This document shows, one piece after another, positions 8,538-17,204 of a DNA stretch of 48,769 bases (the first letter of the stretch is position 1; every line of letters begins with the position of its first letter). The notes under the pieces were generated by a model. That model was not told the DNA's origin, made no database searches, and was given only the letters and a program-made list of their open reading frames with translations. Position numbers and translations under genes: made by a program. Origin of the DNA: Planctomycetota bacterium (GTDB lineage Bacteria; Planctomycetota; Phycisphaerae; UBA1845); NCBI GenBank assembly GCA_024275565.1, contig JAJRYY010000022.1:1-48769 (forward strand), read 5' to 3'.

Positions 8538-8560
8538 TGCTGTGACGCATCTGTGTCGCG

Positions 8561-9373
8561 TCAACCCGTGAAAGCCCGTCGCACGCGCGAGGTCAACCGA
8601 GACCACCACGGTCCCGATTCTTCATCACCACCTGCGCGGTCTCGCGCACCGGCAAAGGGATCATCCACACCCGCCAGCCACATCCGCCATGCACGCTGAT
8701 TGCGATTATGCACGACCCCCGTCAGCCGTTCCAGGGATTTTTCAGATTGATACACGACGCCGAAATCTGCATCGTCGAGCGACTGGATCAGCGATTCGAC
8801 CACCTCGCGGCGTTCAAATTCACCCAGCAATCGAGCTGCTACAATCCGCGCGTCGCGGGAGGGATCTTTCTGAAGGGCGTGTTGTCCCAATCGGGCGACA
8901 CTCAGCAGGACCTTCTCCTCAAGCTCAGCATTGCGAACGAGATAATAGAGACCATGGAGCGATTCGATTCGCACGCGTGTGGCGACAGGTTTTCGGTCGG
9001 CTGACCCATCACCGAACAGAGACATCAAGGTCGGCGGTGCTTCGGGGCGGCAGGATTCAGCCACCAGTCGGATGGCTGCACATCGCACGCTGGGACTTTT
9101 GTCGCGATCTGCTATGGAGCAACACGCCTGGACGACAAATTCATCATCGGCGAACCGGGTCTTTGTGAGGTGGTCAATGGCGTCGCGTCGCTCGTCGGCA
9201 TTCGGGTCTTCGCGGGCGGTCTGGATGTACCTTTCCGCGTCACCGTGCGTAAAGAGTATAGGACTTTTGCGAAACTGCATCGATTGAGAACCGCAACCGG
9301 GGAGGATGGCTGACAATGCGACCACTGTTGCGACAAGCGATGGGGTTGCGACGTACACCCTAAGCGGACGCAC
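8561..9373 (-). CDS. HEAT-repeat lipoprotein
   Basis: About 270 residues. A hydrophobic leader ends in L-P-G-C, a plausible lipobox. The body is alpha-helical with HEAT-like units (D-E-R-R-D-A-I-D-H-L, S-P-S-V-R-C-A-A-I-R-L, R-I-V-A-A-R-L-L-G, D-A-D-F-G-V-V-Y-Q-S-E-K-S-L). These scaffolds bind other proteins; no catalytic residues are seen. The GTG at 9373 is chosen because it overlaps the murI stop by only 14 bp and starts right before the leader. A farther upstream ATG at 9505 would overlap murI by about 146 bp. It lies between murI and pgeF, probably as one transcript. Confidence 0.7.
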   Translation of the reverse strand: MRPLRVYVATPSLVATVVALSAILPGCGSQSMQFRKSPILFTHGDAERYIQTAREDPNADERRDAIDHLTKTRFADDEFVVQACCSIADRDKSPSVRCAAIRLVAESCRPEAPPTLMSLFGDGSADRKPVATRVRIESLHGLYYLVRNAELEEKVLLSVARLGQHALQKDPSRDARIVAARLLGEFERREVVESLIQSLDDADFGVVYQSEKSLERLTGVVHNRNQRAWRMWLAGVDDPFAGARDRAGGDEESGPWWSRLTSRVRRAFTG

Positions 9374-10235
9374 GCGTGAGGGACGGATCGATCGTCGGCG
9401 CGACGGCTGACAACTCCTCCGGGCGGATACGGACCACATCGAGGACTGGTTCGCCCAGGAATCGCGAGCCAATCGTCTGAAAACGTTTAGGATGATCGCT
9501 GACATAGAAATGGAGGCTACCAGACGTCTCCGCTGAGGACAATGCGCCCATGGCTTTCAATCGCAATTCGACGGTTTCAGCCGTACACGACCCGGAGTCG
9601 ATGAGGCGTACGCCATCGCCAAGATAGGCAGACAAAGCGTCCCGGAGCATCGGGTAATGGGTGCAGCCAAGCACCACAGACGACGGTGACAAACGAACGA
9701 TGGATCGCAGGTATCGCTCAATGGCAAGTTCCACGATGGGGTCATGCTCGCTAAAACCCTCTTCGACAAGGTGCACAAACAGCGGACAGGCCATCTGCAC
9801 CACCGGGCGACTGGCATCCAGTGCGTGAATGGCGGCCTGATAGGCGTTGGATGCGACGGTCGCTTCTGTGGCGATGACAGCGATTAAATCAGGCGTCTGC
9901 CCATGCTCTACAGCAGCCCGCGCACCGGGTCGAACCACGCCGAACACCGGGACCGGCATCTCCGATTCCAGTTCCGACAAACAGATAGCACTGACGGTAT
10001 TACAGGCAGCCACAATGCACTTTGGACGCATGTGCTGCAGGAATGTGCAGGTTTCGCGGGAAAATCGCAGCACGGTTTCGCGTGTTTTGGATCCATAGGG
10101 GACGCGTGCGGTATCGCCGAAATAGACGATGTCTTCGTGAGGCAGTCGCTGACGAAGCGCACGCACAACCGTAAGCCCGCCAAGACCCGAATCAAAAACC
10201 GCAATAGGACGCCGATCGCTCGACACGTTCATCAT
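9360..10235 (-). CDS. murI: Glutamate racemase
   Basis: Converts L- to D-glutamate for peptidoglycan. The 291 residues carry all family signatures: F-D-S-G-L-G-G-L-T near the start (acid/base Asp), Y-F-G-D-T-A-R-V-P-Y-G, A-A-C-N-T (first catalytic Cys) and G-C-T-H-Y-P (second catalytic Cys). An ATG pair at 10232/10235, or a GTG six bases further in, are the likely starts; none has a clear ribosome-binding site. Presence of murI shows that this planctomycete makes D-glutamate and presumably a peptidoglycan wall. It heads the likely operon with the HEAT lipoprotein, pgeF and the glycosyltransferase. Confidence 0.95.
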   Translation of the reverse strand: MMNVSSDRRPIAVFDSGLGGLTVVRALRQRLPHEDIVYFGDTARVPYGSKTRETVLRFSRETCTFLQHMRPKCIVAACNTVSAICLSELESEMPVPVFGVVRPGARAAVEHGQTPDLIAVIATEATVASNAYQAAIHALDASRPVVQMACPLFVHLVEEGFSEHDPIVELAIERYLRSIVRLSPSSVVLGCTHYPMLRDALSAYLGDGVRLIDSGSCTAETVELRLKAMGALSSAETSGSLHFYVSDHPKRFQTIGSRFLGEPVLDVVRIRPEELSAVAPTIDPSLTRASA

Positions 10236-10242
10236 CCACCCG

Positions 10243-10301
10243 GAACCACAATCCTCGAACCACAATTCTCGTAACTACAATCCTCCGAGCCACAATCCCG
10301 C
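10243..10301. repeat. 14-bp tandem repeat, 2 good plus 2 degenerate copies, upstream of murI
   Basis: gaaccacaatcctc and gaaccacaattctc are adjacent (10243-10270). Two weaker relatives containing actacaatcct and gccacaatcc follow. The block sits a few bases before the murI start on the minus strand. Confidence 0.75.
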
Positions 10302-10399
10302 GCCAAATGGGACTCATTCGCGGATCGAGACGATTCTACCCTACTTTCATCGTCGCGCCGATGAGAATTACCCCACAATTGACTTCCCAGCCACGTCGA

Positions 10400-10530
10400 T
10401 GCCAGGGTGAGGTTCGTACAGAGGTTCCCGGCCGATATGCTCCACTACATGCCTCGGTTGTGCAGGGGTTTCACCCGTGCGGAAGTGTCTTCTCACCCTT
10501 CCGGGCGCTCGCCGACAGCCACCCGGAATT
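10400..10530. ncRNA. Possible structured RNA region upstream of ptsN (unassigned)
   Basis: Nested complementary segments suggest an RNA fold: GGTGAG (10406-10411) with CTCACC (10492-10497), a bulged hairpin GCA-GGG / CCC-TGC (10462-10480) and a 7-bp stem TTCCGGG / CCCGGAA (10499-10505 with 10522-10528). I could not match it to RNase P, SRP RNA, tmRNA, 6S RNA or a riboswitch class. It could lie in the ptsN leader. The strand is not established. Confidence 0.25.
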
Positions 10531-10662
10531 GCCCCGGACGGTCACCTCTTCTCATTGCTTCTCCCGCCTGAAGCGGTAAACTCAGGTTCTTCCAAAATGC
10601 GACCAATGGGGTTCCATGGTTGAAGCTGGCTGACTGATGCAACTGGTGCTACTGACGGACTT

Positions 10663-11118
10663 ATGAAACTAACCGACATATTAACACGGGAATGTATCCG
10701 GGTTCCGATTCAGGCGACCGACAAGGTGGGCGCTATTCAGGAACTGGTTGATTTATTGGCAGAACGTCACGCTTTGCAGGATCGGGACGCGGTATTGGCT
10801 GCCGTTCTGGAGCGCGAAAACACCGCTTCGACGGGTATTGGACAGGGGTTGGCGGTTCCGCACGGTAAGTCGAAGGGTTGCTCGGAACTGGTGATGGCGC
10901 TTGGCAAGCCCTCCCCGCCGATGGATTTTGAGAGCAAGGATGGTAAACCGGTGGAGATCATTGCGCTGCTCGCGAGTCCGCCGGATAAAACCGGACCGCA
11001 CATTCAGGCGCTCGCGAGGATATCACGGTTGATGCTGATGGATTCGTTCCGCGAAGAGCTTTCCAATGCGAAGGACGCCTCGGACGTGTGGAACGCGATT
11101 TGTGCCCACGAGGGTTAA
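10663..11118 (+). CDS. ptsN: PTS fructose/nitrogen-type EIIA domain protein
   Basis: A 151-residue, single-domain EIIA protein of the mannitol/fructose class. The phospho-acceptor is His67 in G-L-A-V-P-H-G-K, preceded by the usual T-G-I-G-Q segment. No EIIB, EIIC, HPr or EI gene is near, so a regulatory role like that of PtsN is more likely than sugar transport. Some planctomycete EIIA proteins of this type act alone. The start has only a weak ribosome-binding site (GGAC). About 430 bp of non-coding, structured sequence precede it. Confidence 0.85.
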   Translation: MKLTDILTRECIRVPIQATDKVGAIQELVDLLAERHALQDRDAVLAAVLERENTASTGIGQGLAVPHGKSKGCSELVMALGKPSPPMDFESKDGKPVEIIALLASPPDKTGPHIQALARISRLMLMDSFREELSNAKDASDVWNAICAHEG

Positions 11119-11141
11119 GGCGAGGTCGAAAAAGTAACGGG

Positions 11142-11312
11142 CTATTTTGATTTCGTGGGTTCACCGACCACGGCGCTTTTAACGTCGCCGCCGGCTGTCA
11201 GTCGCAGCTCGAGCACCTTACCGGTGGTAGCACAGGTCATGTGGATGGTGGTTTCGGGCATATCGAAGATGTGGGTTCCGTTGCAGGCTGGACATTCAAA
11301 TCGAACTAGCAT
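11142..11312 (-). CDS. 56-residue zinc-ribbon-like protein
   Basis: A small protein with C-P-A-C near residue 8, then T-T-I-H-M-T-C, suggesting one metal site formed by three Cys and one His. A basic C-terminus ends T-K-S-K. GAGGTGA lies about 6 nt before the ATG at 11312, which makes the gene credible despite its size; an in-frame ATG at 11411 would run into the divergent nitrilase leader. No function is known. It is convergent with ptsN and divergent from the nitrilase-family gene. Confidence 0.6.
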   Translation of the reverse strand: MLVRFECPACNGTHIFDMPETTIHMTCATTGKVLELRLTAGGDVKSAVVGEPTKSK

Positions 11313-11430
11313 GTTTCTCACCTCGCCAAGCTGTCGTGACACCACTGGCATTATTCCATTGCTGATACACCGCTTCCCGGTGGGTTGGGATTCTACGCAA
11401 AGAGCATTCACTCGCCAAGGGGGTTGATGC

Positions 11431-12300
11431 GTGACAACTACTGATGCACCCCGGTTTATTCGTGTGGCTGTCCTTCAGCCGGAGCTTGGTTTCGGGCGAG
11501 TGATGCCCAATCTGCACATGCTGCGGGCCCTTTGCGAGCAGACGACTGCTTACGCTCCGCTGGATTTGCTCATTTTCCCCGAAATCTTTGATGGCAACCC
11601 GGAAACGACGAATGGTGCGAATGCCGAGCAGTTTTTCGGTCACCTGGCCAGGGCGTGCGATGCGCATGTGATCGGGGGCAGTACGCTGGTGACGGATGAA
11701 TCGGGAAGGTCCTATAATCGCACGATTGTGTGTCATCGCAGTGGTGAGATCGCGGGTCGATACGACAAGCGGATTCTGTTTTCCTCGGAGCAGGAGACGC
11801 GGACGGTGGGTGAGCATGACGGGGTGTTTGATCTGGATGGGATTCGGGTTGGGGTTCTGATTTGTGCGGATTTCTGGCATCCGGAGTTGTCGCGGGCGAT
11901 GATGGGGCGGGTGGATGTGCTGGCGGTGGTGGTGAAGAGCAGTGTGCCGACAGAATCACACAAGAAATATGCCCGGGCGTTGTGGCGGTCGATGGCGTTG
12001 ACGCGGGCGATGGAGAATGGGTTTGCGGTAGCGGTTTCGGACTGGGCTGACGGGCGTCACGACTATGGTCATGGTGATTCGTCGGATCAGCGGACGCGTC
12101 ATACGCATTTCACCTCGGGGGGTTCGAGCATCGTGGATCCTTCGCATCGGCCTGATATGGAGCGGATCCAGCGCGTGCTGCCGGGTGGGGTTTCGGGGGT
12201 GTTGCGGGCGGATATTCGGCTTGAGGCGTTGGAAGCGTATCGAAGCTATCGGCAGCGGGTGGGGTTGCTTCCGGACGTTTCTGACCGGGACTGGTCCTGA
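11431..12300 (+). CDS. Carbon-nitrogen hydrolase (nitrilase superfamily)
   Basis: A 289-residue hydrolase that cleaves a non-peptide C-N bond in an unknown amide. The Glu-Lys-Cys triad is complete: Glu51 in F-P-E-I-F, Lys113 in Y-D-K-R-I-L-F and Cys145 in L-I-C-A-D-F-W. The order and spacing match the superfamily. The start is GTG at 11431, behind AAGGGGG. There are no pathway neighbours: an ABC transporter follows after 170 bp on the same strand, so I cannot name a substrate. Confidence 0.88.
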   Translation: MTTTDAPRFIRVAVLQPELGFGRVMPNLHMLRALCEQTTAYAPLDLLIFPEIFDGNPETTNGANAEQFFGHLARACDAHVIGGSTLVTDESGRSYNRTIVCHRSGEIAGRYDKRILFSSEQETRTVGEHDGVFDLDGIRVGVLICADFWHPELSRAMMGRVDVLAVVVKSSVPTESHKKYARALWRSMALTRAMENGFAVAVSDWADGRHDYGHGDSSDQRTRHTHFTSGGSSIVDPSHRPDMERIQRVLPGGVSGVLRADIRLEALEAYRSYRQRVGLLPDVSDRDWS

Positions 12301-12472
12301 TTCGGCAAAAACCGTGCAGCCCAGATCCGGGTGAAAGTTGTACTCATTTGTCGCAAACCTGGTGTCCGAGCGGGAAATCGGGCTTCGGATCGTCTATCAT
12401 GGAGGTGTCGCAGGTCGCGTCAGGTTCTCCATTGTGGTGGGTGAAACCCGCCCTACAACCGTAGATGATAGC

Positions 12473-13333
12473 ATGGGCATGAATGATGCTGTTGAACAAT
12501 CCGCGCCGGTGATCGAGCTTTCGTCGGTCGTGAAGTGGTATGGCGACAAGCAGGCTGTCAAAGGGCTGACGCTCAAAATACAGCCCGGCGAGCTGTTTGC
12601 CTTCCTCGGTCCCAATGGTGCGGGCAAGACGACGACGATCAAGATGATCGCTGGATTGCTCGAACCGACCTCGGGAGATGTACGCGTGTGTGGACACCCG
12701 ATGGGGTCCAATGGACTGCCCGCCAAGGCGCAGCTTGCGTATGTTCCGGATCAACCGTTTCTGTATGAGAAGCTGACGGGGCGCGAGTTTCTGTATTTCG
12801 TGGCTGAGATGTACGGCATGAGCGTCGAGCGGCGTGATGCTGTGATGGAACATCTGGTGGACCGGCTGGACATTGAATCGTTTCTGGACCTGATGGCTGG
12901 GACTTATTCGCACGGGATGAAGCAGCGTGTGGTGCTGGCGGCTGCGTTGTTGCACGAACCGCGGGTGTTGATCATCGACGAACCGATGGTGGGTCTGGAT
13001 CCGCGGACGGTGCGGGCGGTCAAGGAGCATTTTACGGAGATGACGCGGGGCGGGGCGACGGTGTTTATGAGCACGCATACGCTGGGTGTGGCTGAGGCGG
13101 TTGCGGACCGGATCGGGATCATCCACCTTGGCGAGCTTGTGGCGATCGGGACGCTTGAGGAGCTGCGTGAGCAGATGTCCGAAGATCACAGCCTGGAAGA
13201 CATCTTCCTGCAACACACCGATTTTCCGACCCGTCTCTCTGAAGGCGACCAGGGCGGGGCTCTGAAGGGAGCGGACCCCGGAAAAACCACGCCCTTGCTG
13301 TCGCGGCCTGGAAAACAAAAGAGTCGGCCATAA
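12473..13333 (+). CDS. ABC transporter ATP-binding protein
   Basis: A 286-residue ATPase. Walker A is G-P-N-G-A-G-K-T-T; the signature region is degenerate (Y-S-H-G-M-K-Q-R instead of L-S-G-G-Q); Walker B is V-L-I-I-D-E-P-M-V-G-L-D; the switch His is in S-T-H-T-L. It resembles drug/Na-type exporter ATPases. The C-terminal ~40 residues are variable. Starts at 12473 (ATG) or 12479 (ATG) precede the domain; upstream in-frame codons have no conserved content. Its TAA stop overlaps the permease ATG by one base, so the two are translationally coupled and form one complex. Confidence 0.9.
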   Translation: MGMNDAVEQSAPVIELSSVVKWYGDKQAVKGLTLKIQPGELFAFLGPNGAGKTTTIKMIAGLLEPTSGDVRVCGHPMGSNGLPAKAQLAYVPDQPFLYEKLTGREFLYFVAEMYGMSVERRDAVMEHLVDRLDIESFLDLMAGTYSHGMKQRVVLAAALLHEPRVLIIDEPMVGLDPRTVRAVKEHFTEMTRGGATVFMSTHTLGVAEAVADRIGIIHLGELVAIGTLEELREQMSEDHSLEDIFLQHTDFPTRLSEGDQGGALKGADPGKTTPLLSRPGKQKSRP

Positions 13334-15039
13334 TGGATCACGACACCAGACCGCAGGGTACATTGACGTTTCAGCCCGCAGGCGTCTGGTTGCTGACGCG
13401 CATGAAAGCGCGTGCGACGTGGAACCACATTCGCGGCGTGGTCGAGGAAGCACCCGTCAAAGTCTTCGCAGCCGGGGTTTTTGTGTCCGTGATCTGGCTG
13501 GCGTTGTACGAATTGTTCCTTGTTGTGTTCCGCAGTTTTCAGGCGGACCTGTTGCAATCTGCCATTGCGATCCCCCTGCTGTTCAATTTCTTCTTTGCTG
13601 CGTTGCTCGTGCTTCTGACATTTTCCAACGCGATCCTCATGTATACGACGATGTTCATGCACGAGGAGTCGGAGTATCTGCTGAGCGCCCCGCTGAAACC
13701 GCTCAGCACGGTGACCTTGAAATATCTCGAAGGATTGTTCTTTTCGAGCTGGTCACTCTTCCTGCTCGGGTTGCCGCTGATGAAGGCGATTGCGGATGTC
13801 CAGAACGAAGCATGGGTTTTCTATCCGCTATTCATCGCCTATTTCCTGGCATTTGTGCCCATCCCGGGGGCGATGGGGCTGATGCTCGCATGGGGGTTCG
13901 CACGCTATCTGCCCCGGACAGCCAGGCGGTGGCTGGCGTATGTGGGAGGTGCCCTCTTTCTTGCATCAGCCATCTGGGGTCTGCGATCGGTCCGGCAGCT
14001 CGACTGGATTTCGGATGACTGGATTCATGGTTTCTTTGATCGGCTGTCATTGATCGAATCCGCCATCCTGCCGAGCAGCTGGGTCTCGCGTGGGATCGAG
14101 TGGGCGCTGCGTGATGATCGGGCGACCGCGGTGAAATACCTGCTTCTGACCCTTGCAAATGCTCTGTTTCTAAGCTGGGCTGCCATCCATATCGTCGCGC
14201 GTCGATTCCAGTCTGCCTACGATCGGGCCAGCGCGTCCAGAGGCAGTGCGGTGAGACAGGCAGCCACAGCCGGCGGTGGGATTGTGGGTGCAGTGTTCTT
14301 CTTTCTTCCCAGGCAGGCCCGACTGATCGCGGTGAAGGATTTTCGGACATTCGTGCGCGATCCGATGCAGTGGTCGCAACTGGCGATCCTGTTCGGCCTG
14401 ATGGCGTTGTACCTGCTGAATACGCCGCGTTTCACAATCGACACAGACACCGGGCGATGGAAAACGCTGATCCCGTTTCTTAATCTAGCAGCCATCAGCT
14501 TCATCCTCGCGACGTTTACCAGTCGGTTCGTGTTCCCGATGGTCTCGCTTGAGGGGCGACAGATCTGGCTGATCGGTCTGCTGCCGTTTCCGCGATGGTG
14601 GATATTGGCTGCCAAGTTCAGCTTTGCGTTTCTTGTGACGGCAGTGTCCGCCTCCAGCGTCATGCTGCTCGCGTCCTATATTTTACGCGTCGGGACCACT
14701 GCGACGCTGATCAATATGGTCGTGATGATATCGGTATGCTTCGGATTGTGCGGGTTGTCGATCGGGCTTGGAGCGCGCATGCCGATGTTCGAGCAGCGCA
14801 GTCCCGCCCGCATCGCCAACGGACTCGGCGGAACGATCAATCTGATCGCCTCGGTCTTCATGATTAGCTTAATGCTGACCGGGATGGGACTTGTGACGTT
14901 TCGATTCGGGGGTCATCACACCGCGATGGGATCATCGACAGCCATCTGGATTCTGGTCGGTGTGGCAGGCATCGGAGTGGGATCGGGCGTGGGTGCGATG
15001 ATCGTCGGTGCGCGGCATTTCAAACGTCTGGAAGTATGA
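13333..15039 (+). CDS. ABC exporter permease
   Basis: A 568-residue membrane protein with about twelve hydrophobic segments in two halves. A soluble stretch near residues 290-350 contains R-Q-A-R-L-I-A-V-K-D-F-R-T-F-V-R-D-P, a pattern found in large 'putative ABC exporter' permeases. It begins within the stop of the ATPase gene (sequence TAATG), which shows coupling. The exported substrate cannot be told from sequence. An antisense open frame of similar length on the minus strand is compositional. Confidence 0.85.
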   Translation: MDHDTRPQGTLTFQPAGVWLLTRMKARATWNHIRGVVEEAPVKVFAAGVFVSVIWLALYELFLVVFRSFQADLLQSAIAIPLLFNFFFAALLVLLTFSNAILMYTTMFMHEESEYLLSAPLKPLSTVTLKYLEGLFFSSWSLFLLGLPLMKAIADVQNEAWVFYPLFIAYFLAFVPIPGAMGLMLAWGFARYLPRTARRWLAYVGGALFLASAIWGLRSVRQLDWISDDWIHGFFDRLSLIESAILPSSWVSRGIEWALRDDRATAVKYLLLTLANALFLSWAAIHIVARRFQSAYDRASASRGSAVRQAATAGGGIVGAVFFFLPRQARLIAVKDFRTFVRDPMQWSQLAILFGLMALYLLNTPRFTIDTDTGRWKTLIPFLNLAAISFILATFTSRFVFPMVSLEGRQIWLIGLLPFPRWWILAAKFSFAFLVTAVSASSVMLLASYILRVGTTATLINMVVMISVCFGLCGLSIGLGARMPMFEQRSPARIANGLGGTINLIASVFMISLMLTGMGLVTFRFGGHHTAMGSSTAIWILVGVAGIGVGSGVGAMIVGARHFKRLEV

Positions 15040-15200
15040 CCCCTGCACCGCAATGCATGGCGAATCGATCCGTAGGCTGTCATTGCCTGCCGATGGGTCC
15101 GGTAATAATTGCCCATGCAGAAAACCACCGATTCCGCGCCTAAGCTGTGTATGGAAGGGTGAGGTCGTGGGAGGATACCAGCCCACGAACACCGTTTTGG

Positions 15201-15239
15201 AGGCTCAGGAAGCTGAGGAAGCTATTGGAAGCTGAGGAA
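15201..15239. repeat. 9-10-bp imperfect tandem repeat, 4 copies
   Basis: Units related to aggaagctg lie directly before the start codon of the next gene and run into its purine-rich ribosome-binding region. Confidence 0.6.
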
Positions 15240-15248
15240 CAGGTAGCA

Positions 15249-15653
15249 ATGTCATCACAATTGCGATATCACCCGGACGGAAATGTCGAGCGTGCGTCCG
15301 TCGTCTCGCCAGTCAGAATGAATGCGTGGGAGAAGCAGGAGATCTTCCGCGAAATGGTCGTCCAGATGCTGCGGAACGGACCACTCTCACAGCGCCGTCG
15401 AAAGCTCATCGTCCAATATGCAGCAGGCCTCGGTCTGTCTGCCATTCAGGCGGGTCGCTTTATCGAAGAGGCGCGGGTGATTCACGAGCGGGAATTTGTG
15501 CGAAAGACGCCTCGGCAGACCACCAAACAGGGATGTCCCACTCGGAAACCGAAGCGAGAGGTGCTGCCACGGTGGTTCAAATTGATCGCAGGAATAATCG
15601 GTATTCTACTCATATACGGGCTGGTGCTGCCGCAACTCGGTTTGCCGGGGTAG
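15249..15653 (+). CDS. Small C-terminally membrane-anchored protein, unknown function
   Basis: A 134-residue protein with a basic, helical cytoplasmic part (Q-R-R-R-K-L-I-V-Q-Y-A-A-G-L-G-L-S) and one C-terminal transmembrane helix (about 112-130). The ATG at 15249 is preferred: purine-rich GAGGAACAGG precedes it, and the extra N-terminus available from 15147 is coded by the 9-10-bp tandem repeats. I do not recognise the family. Confidence 0.55.
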   Translation: MSSQLRYHPDGNVERASVVSPVRMNAWEKQEIFREMVVQMLRNGPLSQRRRKLIVQYAAGLGLSAIQAGRFIEEARVIHEREFVRKTPRQTTKQGCPTRKPKREVLPRWFKLIAGIIGILLIYGLVLPQLGLPG

Positions 15654-15740
15654 GTTATTGCCAACTGACTTGACCGCAACACCTCTCGACCATCGGAATA
15701 GACCTGACTCAGACATCCCTCAGAAATTATGCAAGCAACA

Positions 15741-16754
15741 TCATGTTGAAGATTTCCCGATGGAAGATCCATCGACCGTCGCATCATCCGGGCGAACCAC
15801 GCCGTCAGGGTTCACTTTGCCGTCAGGGTTCACTTTGCCGTCAGGATTCACTTTGCCGTCAGGATTCACTTTGCCGTCAGGGTTCGCCGCGCTGGAGGCT
15901 TGTTCTGCATCGGCAACCGCTGACGCCTTCTGATGCTCCAGCACAGACGTCGCAAGATCGATCCGACTGAGCACTGCACGCATATCCGACAACCGATCCA
16001 GGGGATCCTCTCGGCAGCAATCATCAATAATCAGCATCACGCAGGTTGGCACTTCAATCTCAATCGGCTTTTGAAACTCGCTGCGACGCTTGCCAATCCG
16101 CGTGGGCACATGCAAGCCAGCCGTCCGGTTCATCTCCGTGGAGATCGGCTGCAAGGTCAGAACCTTGTGCATCGCAGCACCCAGCCCGAACACATCCGTC
16201 CGCTGATCCAGCTTTGCACCACTCGCCTGCTCAGGTGCCATATAGTCAATCGTACCCTGAACACGCCCCTTGGCTTCATGAATCGGCGAACTCTGACCAA
16301 AATCGATCAACTTGATCAGCTTTTCAGGCGTCACCATGATATTGCCCGGCTTGATGTCCGCATGAACAAAACCAGCATGGTGCATCGCCTGGAGACCCTC
16401 AGCCACAAACCGGAAATAGCGCAGCAATTCCATCATCGTCGGACGCAGATTCCTGCTCGACAACGCCACGCCCTCAACATACTCCATCATCAGCACCGAT
16501 GCCTGCAATCGCAACCGCTTGCGAATGTGACGAAGGTCGTACACCTCACGCAACACAGGATGCTTCATCGACTGCGACGTGAGCAGCTATGCCTTCAATT
16601 GATCGATGAATTTGTTCTCATCTTCGCTCACAAACGGGACATATTTCGCAGCGCGCAACGCCCCTGTCTTCAGGTCCGCCACACAGTAAATATCGCTGTT
16701 GGCGCCCTTGCCCACCTTCTCAATGACGCGATAATCTGGAAGTATCAGTCCCAT
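15741..16754 (-). pseudogene. Serine/threonine protein kinase split by an in-frame TAG
   Basis: The frame from 16754 encodes an N-lobe (I-E-K-V-G-K-G-A-N-S glycine loop; A-A-K-Y-V with the ATP-binding Lys37). After 55 codons it meets TAG (16587-16589). Without any frame change it continues with L-L-T-S-Q-S-M-K-H-P and a full C-lobe: H-A-D-I-K-P-G-N catalytic loop (Ala instead of Arg before Asp), L-I-D-F-G and A-P-E-Q. The amber codon sits where helix C would have its glutamate, so a single GAG-to-TAG change explains it. The part after TAG has an in-frame ATG at 16568, but alone it lacks the ATP-binding lobe. The tail ends in N-P-D-G-K-V repeats. It is probably inactive unless the codon is read through or is a sequencing error. 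Confidence 0.85.
15801..15888. repeat. 18-bp tandem repeat, 4 full and 1 partial copies (coding)
   Basis: gccgtcagggttcacttt and a one-base variant alternate as blocks 1-2 and 3-4, followed by a partial fifth. On the minus strand they code for N-P-D-G-K-V repeats in the C-terminal tail of the kinase gene. Confidence 0.95.
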
Positions 16755-17204
16755 CCATCACCCAAAACGCTTCCAGCCGAATAACAGAGTCAACCGGAAC
16801 GCCCTCAACCAAAATCCCAACGAGTTTCTGAAACGCTACCCTTCCAGTCTCCAATAACAGGCAACGGATGCTCTAACAACACGGATGCTCTAACAACAAA
16901 GACCGGACAAGTCGATTGGCCGAAATACATCGCACGCGTAGAGATCCAGGCTTGGGACCGCAATAATAGATAATGGCAACACGACACAGACAATACAAAC
17001 GCCCCACGCGCAACCCAAGTATAAGGATTCCAAACCGTAATCGTCAAACGCATCGGCCAGTCATTACAATGATATACACGTCCCACGAGCATTTCTCATG
17101 AGATTTCCGCAAGACGCCCGCAACACACGAAATTATCCAGACCGGATTGAACCCTGACAGAGAACGACCTGCATCGATCCGATAATCAATCAGACAAGCG
17201 ATCG
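16755..17204. other. Gap of 450 bp, only a tandem duplication
   Basis: Between the kinase start and the DUF1569 stop, both on minus. Two short minus frames (16805-17092 and 17044-17289) lack a credible ribosome-binding site and family resemblance. The only definite structure is the 17-bp duplication at 16864. Confidence 0.4.
16864..16897. repeat. 17-bp tandem repeat, 2 exact copies
   Basis: acggatgctctaacaac occurs twice back to back in non-coding sequence upstream of the kinase gene. Confidence 0.9.

Noticed and set aside
10307-10579. 90-residue plus frame upstream of ptsN
   Set aside because: No start signal and no protein-like pattern; base pairing suggests an RNA role instead.
10381-10580. 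RNase P, SRP RNA or tmRNA gene
   Set aside because: The universally conserved core sequences of these RNAs are missing on both strands.
12344-13453. 369-residue minus-strand frame
   Set aside because: Antisense to the ABC ATPase gene, whose Walker motifs leave no doubt about the coding strand.
15933-16784. 283-residue plus-strand frame
   Set aside because: Antisense to the kinase lobes; no recognisable motif.
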